A stretch of DNA of 35,771 nucleotides from Bacteroidota bacterium. GTDB taxonomy: Bacteria > Bacteroidota > Bacteroidia > Chitinophagales > Chitinophagaceae. The notes under the pieces are model-generated. The model worked only from the letters and a program-made list of their open reading frames with translations, searched no databases and was not told where the DNA came from. Position numbers and translations under genes: made by a program. The stretch is taken from NCBI GenBank assembly GCA_018268105.1, contig JAFDXG010000052.1:1-35771 (forward strand), read 5' to 3'. Of the stretch, positions 24,112 to 32,296 are shown one piece after another. How positions within the stretch are numbered: the first letter of the stretch is position 1; every line of letters begins with the position of its first letter.

Positions 24112-25380
24112 TTATTGGTTAAATATTATTTTCCCAATTGAAAAATTTAACTGTTCAATTGAACTGATTTTGTTGAATCGTAATTGGTTCATCTGGAGAA
24201 CATTCTGTTTATAGGAATCATAACGATCAAGAAACTCTAATATGGAAATATTTTTTTTCTCATAATTGTATGTTACCTGTTCAATTAATTTTTGCATTAC
24301 GTTTTCAAATTCTGGATCGAAACTCCGTAAAAGCTTTTCCGATCTGATCGCCGTAATATAATTTGTGGTTACATCATTCTTCACTTTCACAATTTCACTT
24401 TCGTATAGTGTTTTATTTACATCTACCTGAATCTTTGCGTTTTTGATATTGCCCTGGTTTCGGTTGAAAAACGGCAGAGGAACAGAAATGCCTATCTCGT
24501 TGAAATTTTTTATATATCCCCCCAGGTGATCATATCCTGCGCTTACAACAATGTCCGGTACTGCCATAGCCTTTTGCAATGATAGGTTTAAATTACTTTG
24601 AGCTATTGTTGATTGCAAAGCCTTCAGGTCAGGCCTGTGTACCAGGGCAGAATCAATTAGGGACTGATAACTTGAGCCGGTTACCACTTCTTTATTAAGG
24701 TCCGAAACCGGCGCAACAATAAGATAGCTTGCCGGATTAGCAAGTATCATACTTTTAATTTCACCCTGAACCTGGTTAATACCCGTTTGCAGATTATCGT
24801 ATTCTGCCTGAAGGGTATATAACTGTGACTGTATTCGTAACAATTCCGCCTGGGCTATATAGCCTTTTGAAGCAAGCTCACGGGAAGCAGTCACAATTTT
24901 TTGCAGTGATGTAATTTCGACCTGGTACACTTTAGCAGATTGCTGCCTGTAATAAATGTCATAAAAATCATTTCTCAGAATAAAACGCAGTGTACGCAAC
25001 AGGTCATAAAACTGGTATTGCGCCACTTCAATACCCGATCGTGCCATATCAATTGATTTGCTCCTTTTTCCCGCAAGTTTGATCAATTGAGAGACTTGTA
25101 CAGATCTTTCCGAATCAAAGAAAGTATGAGTAGTGGGATTGTAAAACGCATTTGAAAAATCTATCTCCGGGTTATCATAAAGCCGGGCAGTAATCACAGT
25201 CGCTTTGGCCGAGTCTATACTGAATTTCTGGGCCAGCAGGTCAAGATTATTTTTTAGAAACATTGTTTCTGCTTCATTCAGCGTAAGATGAAGTGTATCT
25301 GTATATAATTCCGAAATCTCTTGGCCGTATGAAACAAACTGATATAAAATGATGCTTACAAGTATCAAAAATTTCTTCAT
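24112..25380 (-). CDS. TolC family outer-membrane efflux protein (CzcC-like)
   Basis: This 422-residue protein has a signal peptide (MKKFLILVSIILYQFVSYGQ) and two outer-membrane efflux repeats. The first runs over about 30-215 (LTLNEAETMFLKNNLDLLAQ to QGEIKSMIL), the second over about 240-415 (HRPDLKALQSTIAQSNLNL; GISVPLPFFNRNQGNIKNAK). VPLPFFNRNQGNI is the standard signature near the second repeat's beta-strands. It forms the trimeric channel of the efflux complex. It is the second gene of the minus-strand efflux operon, 113 bases after the small acidic protein and 15 bases ahead of the adaptor. Confidence 0.92.
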   Translation of the reverse strand: MKKFLILVSIILYQFVSYGQEISELYTDTLHLTLNEAETMFLKNNLDLLAQKFSIDSAKATVITARLYDNPEIDFSNAFYNPTTHTFFDSERSVQVSQLIKLAGKRSKSIDMARSGIEVAQYQFYDLLRTLRFILRNDFYDIYYRQQSAKVYQVEITSLQKIVTASRELASKGYIAQAELLRIQSQLYTLQAEYDNLQTGINQVQGEIKSMILANPASYLIVAPVSDLNKEVVTGSSYQSLIDSALVHRPDLKALQSTIAQSNLNLSLQKAMAVPDIVVSAGYDHLGGYIKNFNEIGISVPLPFFNRNQGNIKNAKIQVDVNKTLYESEIVKVKNDVTTNYITAIRSEKLLRSFDPEFENVMQKLIEQVTYNYEKKNISILEFLDRYDSYKQNVLQMNQLRFNKISSIEQLNFSIGKIIFNQ

Positions 25381-25493
25381 TGTTGATTTATTGAAGACAT
25401 AACTAACTTTAATCCTAGTTTGAAATTAGAATTATACTATATAATAATTACAATAATGACAGGCAAGTCTATATTGTATATTGAAGTGAAACC

Positions 25494-25850
25494 TTATACT
25501 ACATCTGGCGGGGGGACTAATATATCATAGGATGTTTTTATCACTTTCCCTGTCTTACACTCAACGAAAAGTTGAGAACCGGCATTTTTATAACATTTAT
25601 TTACCTTCTCATACATTACTGAAAAAGTGTATTCAAAATGGGGGACACAGAAAGTCTGACCATTATCATCATTTTCGTCATCAGAGCAGTGGTCATATCC
25701 TATTTCAGTCAAAATCAATTCGGCGATACTTGTGATGTCGTCATACTGTTGCCCCTGCTCGTCGTATACATCCATAACCGGCACCTGTGGCAACAACATC
25801 GAAGTATTAATATGCACCAGAAATAATATGAATGCAAAATATCTTTTCAT
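25494..25850 (-). CDS. Small exported acidic protein at head of the metal-efflux operon
   Basis: The 118-residue protein begins with a signal-like segment (MKRYFAFILFLVHINTSMLL). The mature part is acidic and has a dense cluster of potential metal ligands, GYDHCSDDENDDNGQTFC, followed by a second half with two further cysteines (NKCYKNAG, FVECKTGK) and ends in PPPDVV. I recall small proteins of this kind (HINTSM opening, acidic DDDNGQ block, PPP end) near efflux genes in Bacteroidota, but have no formal family name. It could be a periplasmic metal chaperone or sensor for the pump. It is first in the operon, with a possible promoter immediately upstream. Confidence 0.65.
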   Translation of the reverse strand: MKRYFAFILFLVHINTSMLLPQVPVMDVYDEQGQQYDDITSIAELILTEIGYDHCSDDENDDNGQTFCVPHFEYTFSVMYEKVNKCYKNAGSQLFVECKTGKVIKTSYDILVPPPDVV

Positions 25851-25857
25851 CTAAAAG

Positions 25858-25865
25858 CAAATATA
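25858..25865 (-). promoter_or_regulatory. Candidate -7 element for the metal-efflux operon
   Basis: The minus strand reads TATATTTG, an exact TAnnTTTG match, ending eight bases before the ATG at 25850. If used, the transcript would be nearly leaderless. No matching -33 TTTG is seen at the usual distance. Confidence 0.3.
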
Positions 25866-26045
25866 TAACTGAAAACAAATTCAGCTATCAGTAAAGTCTA
25901 TAATTTTTAATGTTAAGCAGCTCATTCGCAAATCATTAACCTACACTAAGCATAAATTAACACAGACAAATACATTTAAAGGAGTCCAATCCTATAATCT
26001 ATAAAGTTTTGCCGGAATTTTCCCTGTCATAGCACGGTATATGTG

Positions 26046-26072
26046 TTCCGGGAATTGCCCTACATTCCGGAA
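26046..26072. terminator. Imperfect inverted repeat downstream of the MoxR gene
   Basis: ttccgggaat and attccggaa form nine base pairs with one bulged G around a loop of eight bases (tgccctac). It could end the MoxR transcript or serve as an operator for the efflux operon about 200 bases further on. There is no T run on either strand. Confidence 0.35.
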
Positions 26073-26160
26073 AATAGTACGAGGGAAACTATTTGTTTTT
26101 ATCATTTCGCCCTTGTCGTCTCAGGTTTCATTCACTTTTAGCCATTCATCTCTTTATCTG

Positions 26161-27780
26161 TCAATACCCTTCCTGTTCAAATCCGTCTTCATCCTCAAAG
26201 GAAGATGTCTCCCGCCCCATATTCAGCATGGAGCCCATCAGGTCTTTAAATTCAATTTTTCCGTCCAGCACTTTTTTGCTGATTAATGAATAACTGGATA
26301 AGCCGTGCAATATCAGTTCCATCAACAGGGCATTCTCTTTTTCGTTGGCATGCGGAAAGGTTTTTTTTACCAGCCCGTACAGACCGTCTACCTTGTAGAG
26401 CAGTTGTATTTTGTCCTTATCTTTTACATTAAACAATATATTCAGCGAATTACCAGCATCAAACCAGTTAATGATCGTTCGATACGGGTTGTGATTTTCG
26501 GAAGAATCTTTTTGTGAGGTTTTTCTTTTCTTCAGAGCATCCGGATTGGGGAAATATTGAATGAACTGAGTGCGGATGGCTTTATTGAGCAGGTTGAATG
26601 CCACCTGGTAGGGACCCTCCTGTTCGCCTTCATATACCAGTTCCACCTTACCCGTAACCGAGGGGATGATACCGGTAAGATCGGATATCCACACCTGTGT
26701 ATCTTTTTCTTTATTGATGATTGCTCTCCTTTCGGCAGCGCTTACTGCATTTTCGAATGCAGCTATAGGAAGTCGTGCAGATACCCCGCTTTTCTGATCT
26801 ACCAGCTCGCTGGCGCGGGCTTCAAATGCTACCTGCTCTATCAATCTTTTTACCAGGTCGCTGATCTTTACTTTTTCTGTTTGTTCATCAATGATATCCG
26901 CTTCCTGTTCGGTGATAGAAAGTGAGTCTTCAATATTTTTAGGATAATGGGTGAGTATCTGGCTTTCTATCCTGTCTTTCAGCGGCGTTACTATTGACCC
27001 CCGGTTCGTGTAATCTTCGGGGTTAGCCGTAAATACAAACAGAATATCCAATGGCATTCTCAATTTGAATCCCCTTATCTGTATGTCGCCTTCCTGCAGG
27101 ATATTAAACAAAGCCACCTGTATCCTTGCCTGGAGATCGGGCAATTCATTAATTACAAAAATGCCCCGGTTGCTCCGCGGTATAATACCATAGTGAATCA
27201 CACGCTCATCCGCAAAGTTGAGTTTAAGGTTTGCCGCTTTGATGGGATCAATATCTCCTATCAGATCAGCGACGCTCACGTCGGGTGTGGCAAGCTTTTC
27301 TCCGTACCTGTCATTACGATTCATCCATGCAATGGGGGTATCGTCTCCCTTTTCAGCAATCAGTTGCTTCGCGTATTGCGTTAGAGGTTTAAAAGGATCG
27401 TCGTTGACATCGCTTCCGGGTATCACCGGAATATATTCATCCAGCAGGCTGACCATCTGCCGTGCCATACGGGTTTTGGCCTGCCCGCGCAACCCAAGAA
27501 ATAATATATTATGCCGCGAAAGCAGCGCCCGCTCAGTATCGGGAATAACACTCTCTTCATAACCTATAATACCTGGGAAAGTTGTTTCACCTGATTTAAG
27601 TTTTCGAATCAGATTATTCCTGATTTCTTCCTTTATCGTCTTGCTTTTATAACCCGAAGCTTTCAACTCACCGAGGGTATTAATGGTAGGAATATTCATT
27701 ACAATAATGTCTTTAAGTTTTTTGTTTAGAGATTCTGGTTTCAGGTTTGTCGTCTCAAATTTCACATTCTCATTATTCAA
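26161..27780 (-). CDS. MoxR/magnesium-chelatase-like AAA+ ATPase
   Basis: This 539-residue AAA+ protein has the P-loop as GLRGQAKTR (residues 96-104, Ala in place of the usual Gly before Lys), and Walker B as GIFVINE (206-212, Asn replacing Asp). The signature stretch TPDVSVADLIGDIDPIKA, the PRSNRGIFVINELPDLQARIQ segment with its pre-sensor helix, and sensor 1 (FVFTANPEDYTNRG) are well preserved. A C-terminal domain beyond about 350 is specific to this family. MoxR-type ATPases act with VWA proteins as chaperones that activate or insert metals in partner enzymes. The VWA gene lies 12 bases upstream on the same strand, so the two form an operon. The partner substrate is unknown. Confidence 0.9.
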   Translation of the reverse strand: MNNENVKFETTNLKPESLNKKLKDIIVMNIPTINTLGELKASGYKSKTIKEEIRNNLIRKLKSGETTFPGIIGYEESVIPDTERALLSRHNILFLGLRGQAKTRMARQMVSLLDEYIPVIPGSDVNDDPFKPLTQYAKQLIAEKGDDTPIAWMNRNDRYGEKLATPDVSVADLIGDIDPIKAANLKLNFADERVIHYGIIPRSNRGIFVINELPDLQARIQVALFNILQEGDIQIRGFKLRMPLDILFVFTANPEDYTNRGSIVTPLKDRIESQILTHYPKNIEDSLSITEQEADIIDEQTEKVKISDLVKRLIEQVAFEARASELVDQKSGVSARLPIAAFENAVSAAERRAIINKEKDTQVWISDLTGIIPSVTGKVELVYEGEQEGPYQVAFNLLNKAIRTQFIQYFPNPDALKKRKTSQKDSSENHNPYRTIINWFDAGNSLNILFNVKDKDKIQLLYKVDGLYGLVKKTFPHANEKENALLMELILHGLSSYSLISKKVLDGKIEFKDLMGSMLNMGRETSSFEDEDGFEQEGY

Positions 27781-27792
27781 AATTCACTCACC

Positions 27793-28890
27793 CTAATACA
27801 CCGTTTTCCTTTTCCCGGATTCAAAATCTTTGAAAATAAAGCTCCCCAGATTATCAAGTGATGCAAAGTAGGCTTTACCATGATTAGTTTCCGTAAATTC
27901 CTGCACAAACTGCTGCAGGTAAGGATCTGTTGCAATCATAAAGGTAGTGATGGGTATCTTTAATTTTTTGCATTGAGCTGCCAGATTGATACAGCGATTG
28001 ATCACTTTGCGATCGAGTCCAAAGCTGTTTTTATAATATTTTTTCCCAATTTTCAAACAGGTAGGCTTGCCATCCGTTATCATAAAAATTTGTTTATTGG
28101 GATTTTTTCTCCGCCTGAGAATATCCATTGCCAGTTCTAAGCCAGCCACTGTATTGGTATGATAGGGGCCAACCTGCAAATAAGGAATATCTTTTATTTC
28201 AATAGGCCACGCATCGTTTCCAAATACTACAATATCAAGCGTGTCTTTTGGATATTTGGTAGTGATCAGTTCACTGAGGGCCATCGCTACTTTTTTAGCA
28301 GGGGTAATCCGGTCTTCGCCGTACAAAATCATCGAGTGTGAAATATCTATCATCAGCACTGTGGAGGTTTGAGATTTGAAATCTGTCTCCCTTATCTCCA
28401 GGTCGTCTTCCTGCATTTGCAACTGCTCAATACCATGATTGATTTGAGCATTACGAATAGAACTTACAAAATCAATCTGCTCCAGCATGTCGCCAAACTG
28501 GAAGGGTCTGGTTTCAGGATTGATTTCATCTCCTTGTCCGGGCTTATGTGTCCGGTGTTCTCCTTGCTTTGTTTTTTTCAGCTTGCCAAAAATTTCTTCG
28601 AGGCTCCTTTTGCGAATACTCTTTTCGGTTTTGGGGGTGATGTGGATTTCTCCGGTTTGTTTATTCTCATCTATATATCCTTTCTCCTTCAGTTCATCAA
28701 TAAAATCTCCCAGCCCGTATTCTTCATCGGTAAGCTGGTACTGTTTATCCAACTGTGTCATCCAATTCAATGCTTCACTCACATCTCCACTGGTATAAGT
28801 AAGCATTTGCATAAACAGATCGAGCAACTGATCAAATTTGGATTTACCATTTTGCTGCGGATCAAATAAAGAAAACTGATACCCAAACAT
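27793..28890 (-). CDS. VWA domain protein paired with the MoxR ATPase
   Basis: The 365-residue protein has an N-terminal helical region (about 15-75) and a charged linker (about 90-130). A von Willebrand A domain from about 175 to 350 follows. The MIDAS motif is intact: MIDISHSM (Asp 182, Ser 184, Ser 186), a threonine in YHTNTVAG, and MITDGKPT. MIDAS-metal binding normally mediates protein partner contacts. With the ATPase encoded 12 bases downstream it forms the standard MoxR-VWA pair. A GGAG at about six bases before the ATG (complement of 28896-28899) is a Shine-Dalgarno-like site, unusual in this window and supporting this start. Confidence 0.9.
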   Translation of the reverse strand: MFGYQFSLFDPQQNGKSKFDQLLDLFMQMLTYTSGDVSEALNWMTQLDKQYQLTDEEYGLGDFIDELKEKGYIDENKQTGEIHITPKTEKSIRKRSLEEIFGKLKKTKQGEHRTHKPGQGDEINPETRPFQFGDMLEQIDFVSSIRNAQINHGIEQLQMQEDDLEIRETDFKSQTSTVLMIDISHSMILYGEDRITPAKKVAMALSELITTKYPKDTLDIVVFGNDAWPIEIKDIPYLQVGPYHTNTVAGLELAMDILRRRKNPNKQIFMITDGKPTCLKIGKKYYKNSFGLDRKVINRCINLAAQCKKLKIPITTFMIATDPYLQQFVQEFTETNHGKAYFASLDNLGSFIFKDFESGKRKTVY

Positions 28891-28994
28891 AACTACTCCT
28901 TTTCAATATACACAAATGCAGGAGGTAAAATACTGAAGTGGGAAACAGGGGAATGTTGACTACCTCCACATATCATTTGCAATTTAAGTATTTT

Positions 28995-29645
28995 TTATAC
29001 AACCATCAGGTTGCGGCAAACGGTATGACTGAATATTGTCTTTTGATTGTTGTTCAATTTTACTCCCATTGATTTATCAAAGTCCTGAATTTCTTTAATT
29101 TCAATGGTAGCGCCAAGCGTCAAACCGAGCGAATCAAGAAATTGCAAAAAGGAAGGATCATGGCTGGCGACCCCTGCCAGCTTATATGAAGTATTGAGCC
29201 GCCCATCAGAAAGCGGGATTGTTTTAAATACAGGAAGTTTTCCATTAGAGTCTGGTATCGGTTCCCCATGAGGATCAAACTGGGGATGTCCAAGCATTTC
29301 ATCTACACGATCAAAAAAACGAACAGATTGTATATGTTCTATTTGTTCAGCAATATCATGCACTTCCTCCCAGCCAAGCCCCATTACTTTGGTCAGAAAA
29401 AGTTCCGTTAACCGATGCTTCCGTAAAATAATCAGTGCCTGTTTTCTGCCAGCGTCTGTCAGTTCTATTGCTTTATACTTTTCATATTTTATAAACTTTT
29501 TTTCAGCCAGCTTTTTCACCATACTGTTTACCGTAGGCATTTTTATATTCAGGCTTTCGGCAATATCCTTCACGACTATCTCCTGTTTTTCCTGGGATAA
29601 CCTATATAAGGCTTTCAGATAATTTTCCTCTGTAAGTGAAATCAT
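28995..29645 (-). CDS. DtxR/MntR family metal-dependent transcriptional regulator
   Basis: The 216-residue protein has the winged helix at about 1-65 (YLKALYRLSQEKQEIVVKDIAESL, then PTVNSMVKKLAEKKF). A dimerisation and metal-binding domain follows at about 66-140, with ligand candidates in EEVHDIAEQIEHIQS and GHPQFDPHGEPIP, as in IdeR and MntR. A C-terminal FeoA/SH3-like domain runs from about 150 (LAGVASHDPSFLQFLDSLGL). It represses metal-uptake genes when Mn or Fe is abundant. No transporter target lies next to it. A TATTTTTG on the coding strand (29657-29650) ends four bases before the ATG, so the transcript may be nearly leaderless. It sits between apbE and the MoxR/VWA pair. Confidence 0.92.
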   Translation of the reverse strand: MISLTEENYLKALYRLSQEKQEIVVKDIAESLNIKMPTVNSMVKKLAEKKFIKYEKYKAIELTDAGRKQALIILRKHRLTELFLTKVMGLGWEEVHDIAEQIEHIQSVRFFDRVDEMLGHPQFDPHGEPIPDSNGKLPVFKTIPLSDGRLNTSYKLAGVASHDPSFLQFLDSLGLTLGATIEIKEIQDFDKSMGVKLNNNQKTIFSHTVCRNLMVV

Positions 29646-29649
29646 CCGG

Positions 29650-29657
29650 CAAAAATA
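29650..29657 (-). promoter_or_regulatory. Candidate -7 element for the DtxR-type gene
   Basis: The coding strand reads TATTTTTG, an exact TAnnTTTG match, four bases ahead of the ATG at 29645. The position is close enough that the message would start at or next to the start codon. No convincing -33 element was found. Confidence 0.25.
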
Positions 29658-29715
29658 TCAAATCATTTAGTAGAAAAAAGCACTCCGGGAAATCGAGTTC
29701 AAAATACCAGGTTCA

Positions 29716-30735
29716 TCATTTGGTAAGTTGCATAAAACCTGTACTTGCAGTATCTGCAATGCTACCGTCATTTTTTTTATATATAAAATAAGCAGCTAAA
29801 TCTTTTCGTCCTTCCACAAACTGCATTCCTTTTACGAGTCCCATCGCCATTAATACATTATCATAAGCATCCGCAGTCATTGCATCCGCAGCATATACGG
29901 TTACGCTGATCAACTCGTTTTGAATAGGATACCCTGTAAAAGGATCAATATTGTGACTGAATTTTTTTCCGTTGCTCTCATGGTATTGCCTGTAATTTCC
30001 TGATGTGGTGATGCCGCCACTATCAGGGGTTATAATCTTTTGCATCACCGGCATTTCTATAGTATAATCACCAGGTGCTTCTATACCAATTTTCATCTTT
30101 TCATTTCCGGGTTGTTTTCGCCCCTTTATCCTGATTTCTCCACCGACCTCTACCAGATAATTCATGATTTGACGGTCTTCGAGAAAACCCGCTATCACAT
30201 CCACACTATAGCCTTGTGCAATTCCATTTACATCTATAGAAATGCATGGTGTGTATTTTATTAGACGATGATTTTTAAGTTCCAGTTTACCGGAACCTAC
30301 ACAGCGCAGTAGCGATTTTACTTTCGCAGAATCAGGATACCGGCTGACTTTTTTAGCTCCAAATCCCCAGGCATCTACCAGCGGCATTACCGTTATATCG
30401 AATAACCCATCAGAGGCCTTCCAGACCTCAAGTGATTTGGTTATCACTTTTTCAAAATGATCATCTAATACAATATCTTTTTTTGCACAGTTAAACTTAC
30501 TGATCAGTGAGTACGGTTTATATATTGACATAGCTCTGTCGAGTACAGAAAAGATACTGTCAATTGATTTTTTCCTGACGATGCTGTCTTCTGCATAATA
30601 GGTGATATGCCAGGAAGTACCCTGAGCAAACCCCGACAACTGTATTTTTTTTAAGGGTTGATGTTGAGAAACTACCGGAAAATGCATGAAAGCATATACC
30701 CAATACCGGAAGATCAAAGAGAAAACAGCCAACAT
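29716..30735 (-). CDS. apbE: FAD:protein FMN transferase
   Basis: The protein is about 339 residues. ApbE motifs are clear: GTSWHITYY near residue 40, DGLFDITVMPLVDAWGFG, SIDVNGIAQGYSVD, YLVEVGGEIRIKG, KKFSHNIDPFTGYP and VYAADAMTADAYDNVLMAMG (metal-binding Asp/Thr). ApbE moves FMN from FAD to a threonine in target proteins such as NqrB/C and RnfG on the periplasmic side. An N-terminal hydrophobic segment (MLAVFSLIFRYWVYAF) supports export. The frame can start at a GTG at 30741 that overlaps the esterase stop, or at the ATG at 30735; I prefer the ATG. Either way the gene is translationally linked to the esterase gene. No Nqr or Rnf operon is in the window. Confidence 0.92.
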   Translation of the reverse strand: MLAVFSLIFRYWVYAFMHFPVVSQHQPLKKIQLSGFAQGTSWHITYYAEDSIVRKKSIDSIFSVLDRAMSIYKPYSLISKFNCAKKDIVLDDHFEKVITKSLEVWKASDGLFDITVMPLVDAWGFGAKKVSRYPDSAKVKSLLRCVGSGKLELKNHRLIKYTPCISIDVNGIAQGYSVDVIAGFLEDRQIMNYLVEVGGEIRIKGRKQPGNEKMKIGIEAPGDYTIEMPVMQKIITPDSGGITTSGNYRQYHESNGKKFSHNIDPFTGYPIQNELISVTVYAADAMTADAYDNVLMAMGLVKGMQFVEGRKDLAAYFIYKKNDGSIADTASTGFMQLTK

Positions 30736-30740
30736 AACCA

Positions 30741-31622
30741 CTAATGAAAACTCTTACCAATAAATGCAAGTGCATCTGTAATTCCGGTACGCCAATATTC
30801 CCAGCTATGATTGCCGTCCCTTACCCGGTATTCGTGCCGTACCAGTTTTTTTCTTAAAGCAATATGCAGCAATGCATTTCCATTAAATAAAAAATCATCA
30901 TCACCACAATCAATCCAGTACCTTACCTTGTTCAGTTCTGCTCCCGTTTTTTTATTTATTATGCTTAGGATTGAATTGTCGTACCAGGCTTTGTTCAGCC
31001 GTTCCTTCCCTTTTAGCCCTTTACCATATAATGGTCCTAACATGGTATTCCATTCCATATCGGGCATCATTTGTATCTCTTCATCGCTAAAAATACCGGC
31101 ACTTAGCGGAGCAGCGGCAGTGAAAAGTTCAGGATATTTCAGGGCATAGATTAAAGTGCCATAGCCGCCCATAGATAATCCGGCAATGCCCCTGAATCGC
31201 TTTGCGCTCCTTATCCTGTATTTTTTTTCAACGGTGGGGATAAACTCTTTTATAAAAAAGTCTTCATAATCTTCTTTCCCGTCGTAAGAATTAATATACC
31301 AACTTGAATCTGCGTTAGGCATTATTATTATCATTGGCGGGATTGTACCATCGGCAATGGCTTTATCCGCATAACGGTCTACTTCGCCAAACTGAAACCA
31401 GGCAATATTATCATCCGTGTATCCGTGCAGAAGATACACCACCGGGTAATTACGTTCAGAATAATCATAACCCGGAGGTAAATACACACTGTATTTTACA
31501 TCTCGTTTCAATATTTTGCTTTCAACGGTATTTTGCTCTATTATTTTCCCCTGAGATTGAGAATATAAAATGGTTGTGGTAAACATTGCCAATACGGCGA
31601 CAAACAACGATTTCCGCATCAT
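30741..31622 (-). CDS. Exported esterase of the esterase D / feruloyl esterase-like family
   Basis: The 293-residue alpha/beta-hydrolase has a signal peptide (MMRKSLFVAVLAMFTTTILYSQ). The catalytic triad is readable: Ser 150 in GLSMGGYG, an Asp in WIDCGDDDFL (about 241-243), and His 272 in DGNHSWEYW. The oxyanion region is VVYLLHGYTDD. It belongs to the putative esterase family that includes esterase D and the acyl esterases of xylan-degrading complexes. Natural substrate is unknown; acylated polysaccharide or S-formylglutathione-like esters are possible. It directly precedes apbE with overlap or a few bases, which suggests one transcript. Confidence 0.9.
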   Translation of the reverse strand: MMRKSLFVAVLAMFTTTILYSQSQGKIIEQNTVESKILKRDVKYSVYLPPGYDYSERNYPVVYLLHGYTDDNIAWFQFGEVDRYADKAIADGTIPPMIIIMPNADSSWYINSYDGKEDYEDFFIKEFIPTVEKKYRIRSAKRFRGIAGLSMGGYGTLIYALKYPELFTAAAPLSAGIFSDEEIQMMPDMEWNTMLGPLYGKGLKGKERLNKAWYDNSILSIINKKTGAELNKVRYWIDCGDDDFLFNGNALLHIALRKKLVRHEYRVRDGNHSWEYWRTGITDALAFIGKSFH

Positions 31623-31708
31623 AGTATTTAATTGGTTTTATATGGAATAAAGCCCTTTGGCCCTGATTTGAAAAAGGGTAACTCAACAAGCAAATCCGGC
31701 GTATCATT

Positions 31709-32260
31709 TTAGTTTTTGGGTTCAAAGTGGTAGCTCAGCACCCGCTCTTCAAAGTTAGCCAACGTGTACACTATTAGCGTTCCGTTACGCCGCTTGTATG
31801 TGTACCTGTTCCTGTTTGTTCCTGTTTCTTTTTTGTTCGCAGGGCCAAACCATTTTTCGAGGGTAAACTTTGAGCTGTTGTATATTTGAATTTTATCAAT
31901 CTTGCTTTCGCTGATTTTCTTTTTAATATTATCGGTATTGCCGGATACCGGTGTAAATATTTCGGGACGGTATAAAAAGCTACTTATGGTTCGTGAACTA
32001 TCAAAACTGACGGTAAGTGTATCACCAAGATAACCGTATACATACCGTTCTCCCCTGTCGCTTATACTATTCTTAGCCGGGTTGCCAAACAGTTTTATTA
32101 CTTCTGCAGGAGTAGTAATTCCCTTTTCAAGCTTACGCACACTTTCTTCAGGTATAGGGTGATAAATAGCAAACGGGGTTTGGGATGGTTGATATTTCCT
32201 GCTGCATGCAACGACAAAGATTAGCAGAATTCCTAAAGGCAGTAAAACTTTTTTTAACAT
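31709..32260 (-). CDS. Putative lipoprotein with BamE/SmpA-like domain
   Basis: From the ATG at 32260 the protein is 183 residues and starts with MLKKVLLPLGILLIFVVAC, a lipoprotein signal with the lipid-bearing Cys near residue 19. An upstream ATG at 32290 would add ten residues before the signal and is less likely. The segment VRKLEKGITTPAEVIKLFG, then PAKNS and YVYGYLGDTLTVSFD, resembles the helix-helix-strand start of BamE/SmpA/OmlA domains. A second, similar block begins at KFTLEKWFGPANKKETG, ending RYTYKRRNGTLIVYTL. BamE belongs to the outer-membrane protein assembly machine, but this protein is too divergent to claim that role. It lies close after the gluconate-dehydrogenase-like subunit. 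Confidence 0.7.
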   Translation of the reverse strand: MLKKVLLPLGILLIFVVACSRKYQPSQTPFAIYHPIPEESVRKLEKGITTPAEVIKLFGNPAKNSISDRGERYVYGYLGDTLTVSFDSSRTISSFLYRPEIFTPVSGNTDNIKKKISESKIDKIQIYNSSKFTLEKWFGPANKKETGTNRNRYTYKRRNGTLIVYTLANFEERVLSYHFEPKN

Positions 32261-32296
32261 ACGAAAATAACTTTCTTGCAAAGGTATCACTTCCTA

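Larger units (their letters stand above)
25851..26160. other. Intergenic region upstream of the efflux operon
   Basis: This 310-base AT-rich gap has no gene. It contains a -7-like element at 25858-25865 for the efflux operon and an imperfect inverted repeat at 26046-26072. It would also contain the end of transcription of the MoxR/VWA unit. Confidence 0.5.

Noticed and set aside
26041..26286. Plus-strand frames around the end of the MoxR gene
   Set aside because: They overlap the conserved C-terminus of the ATPase on the other strand and read as low-complexity Ser/Phe sequence.
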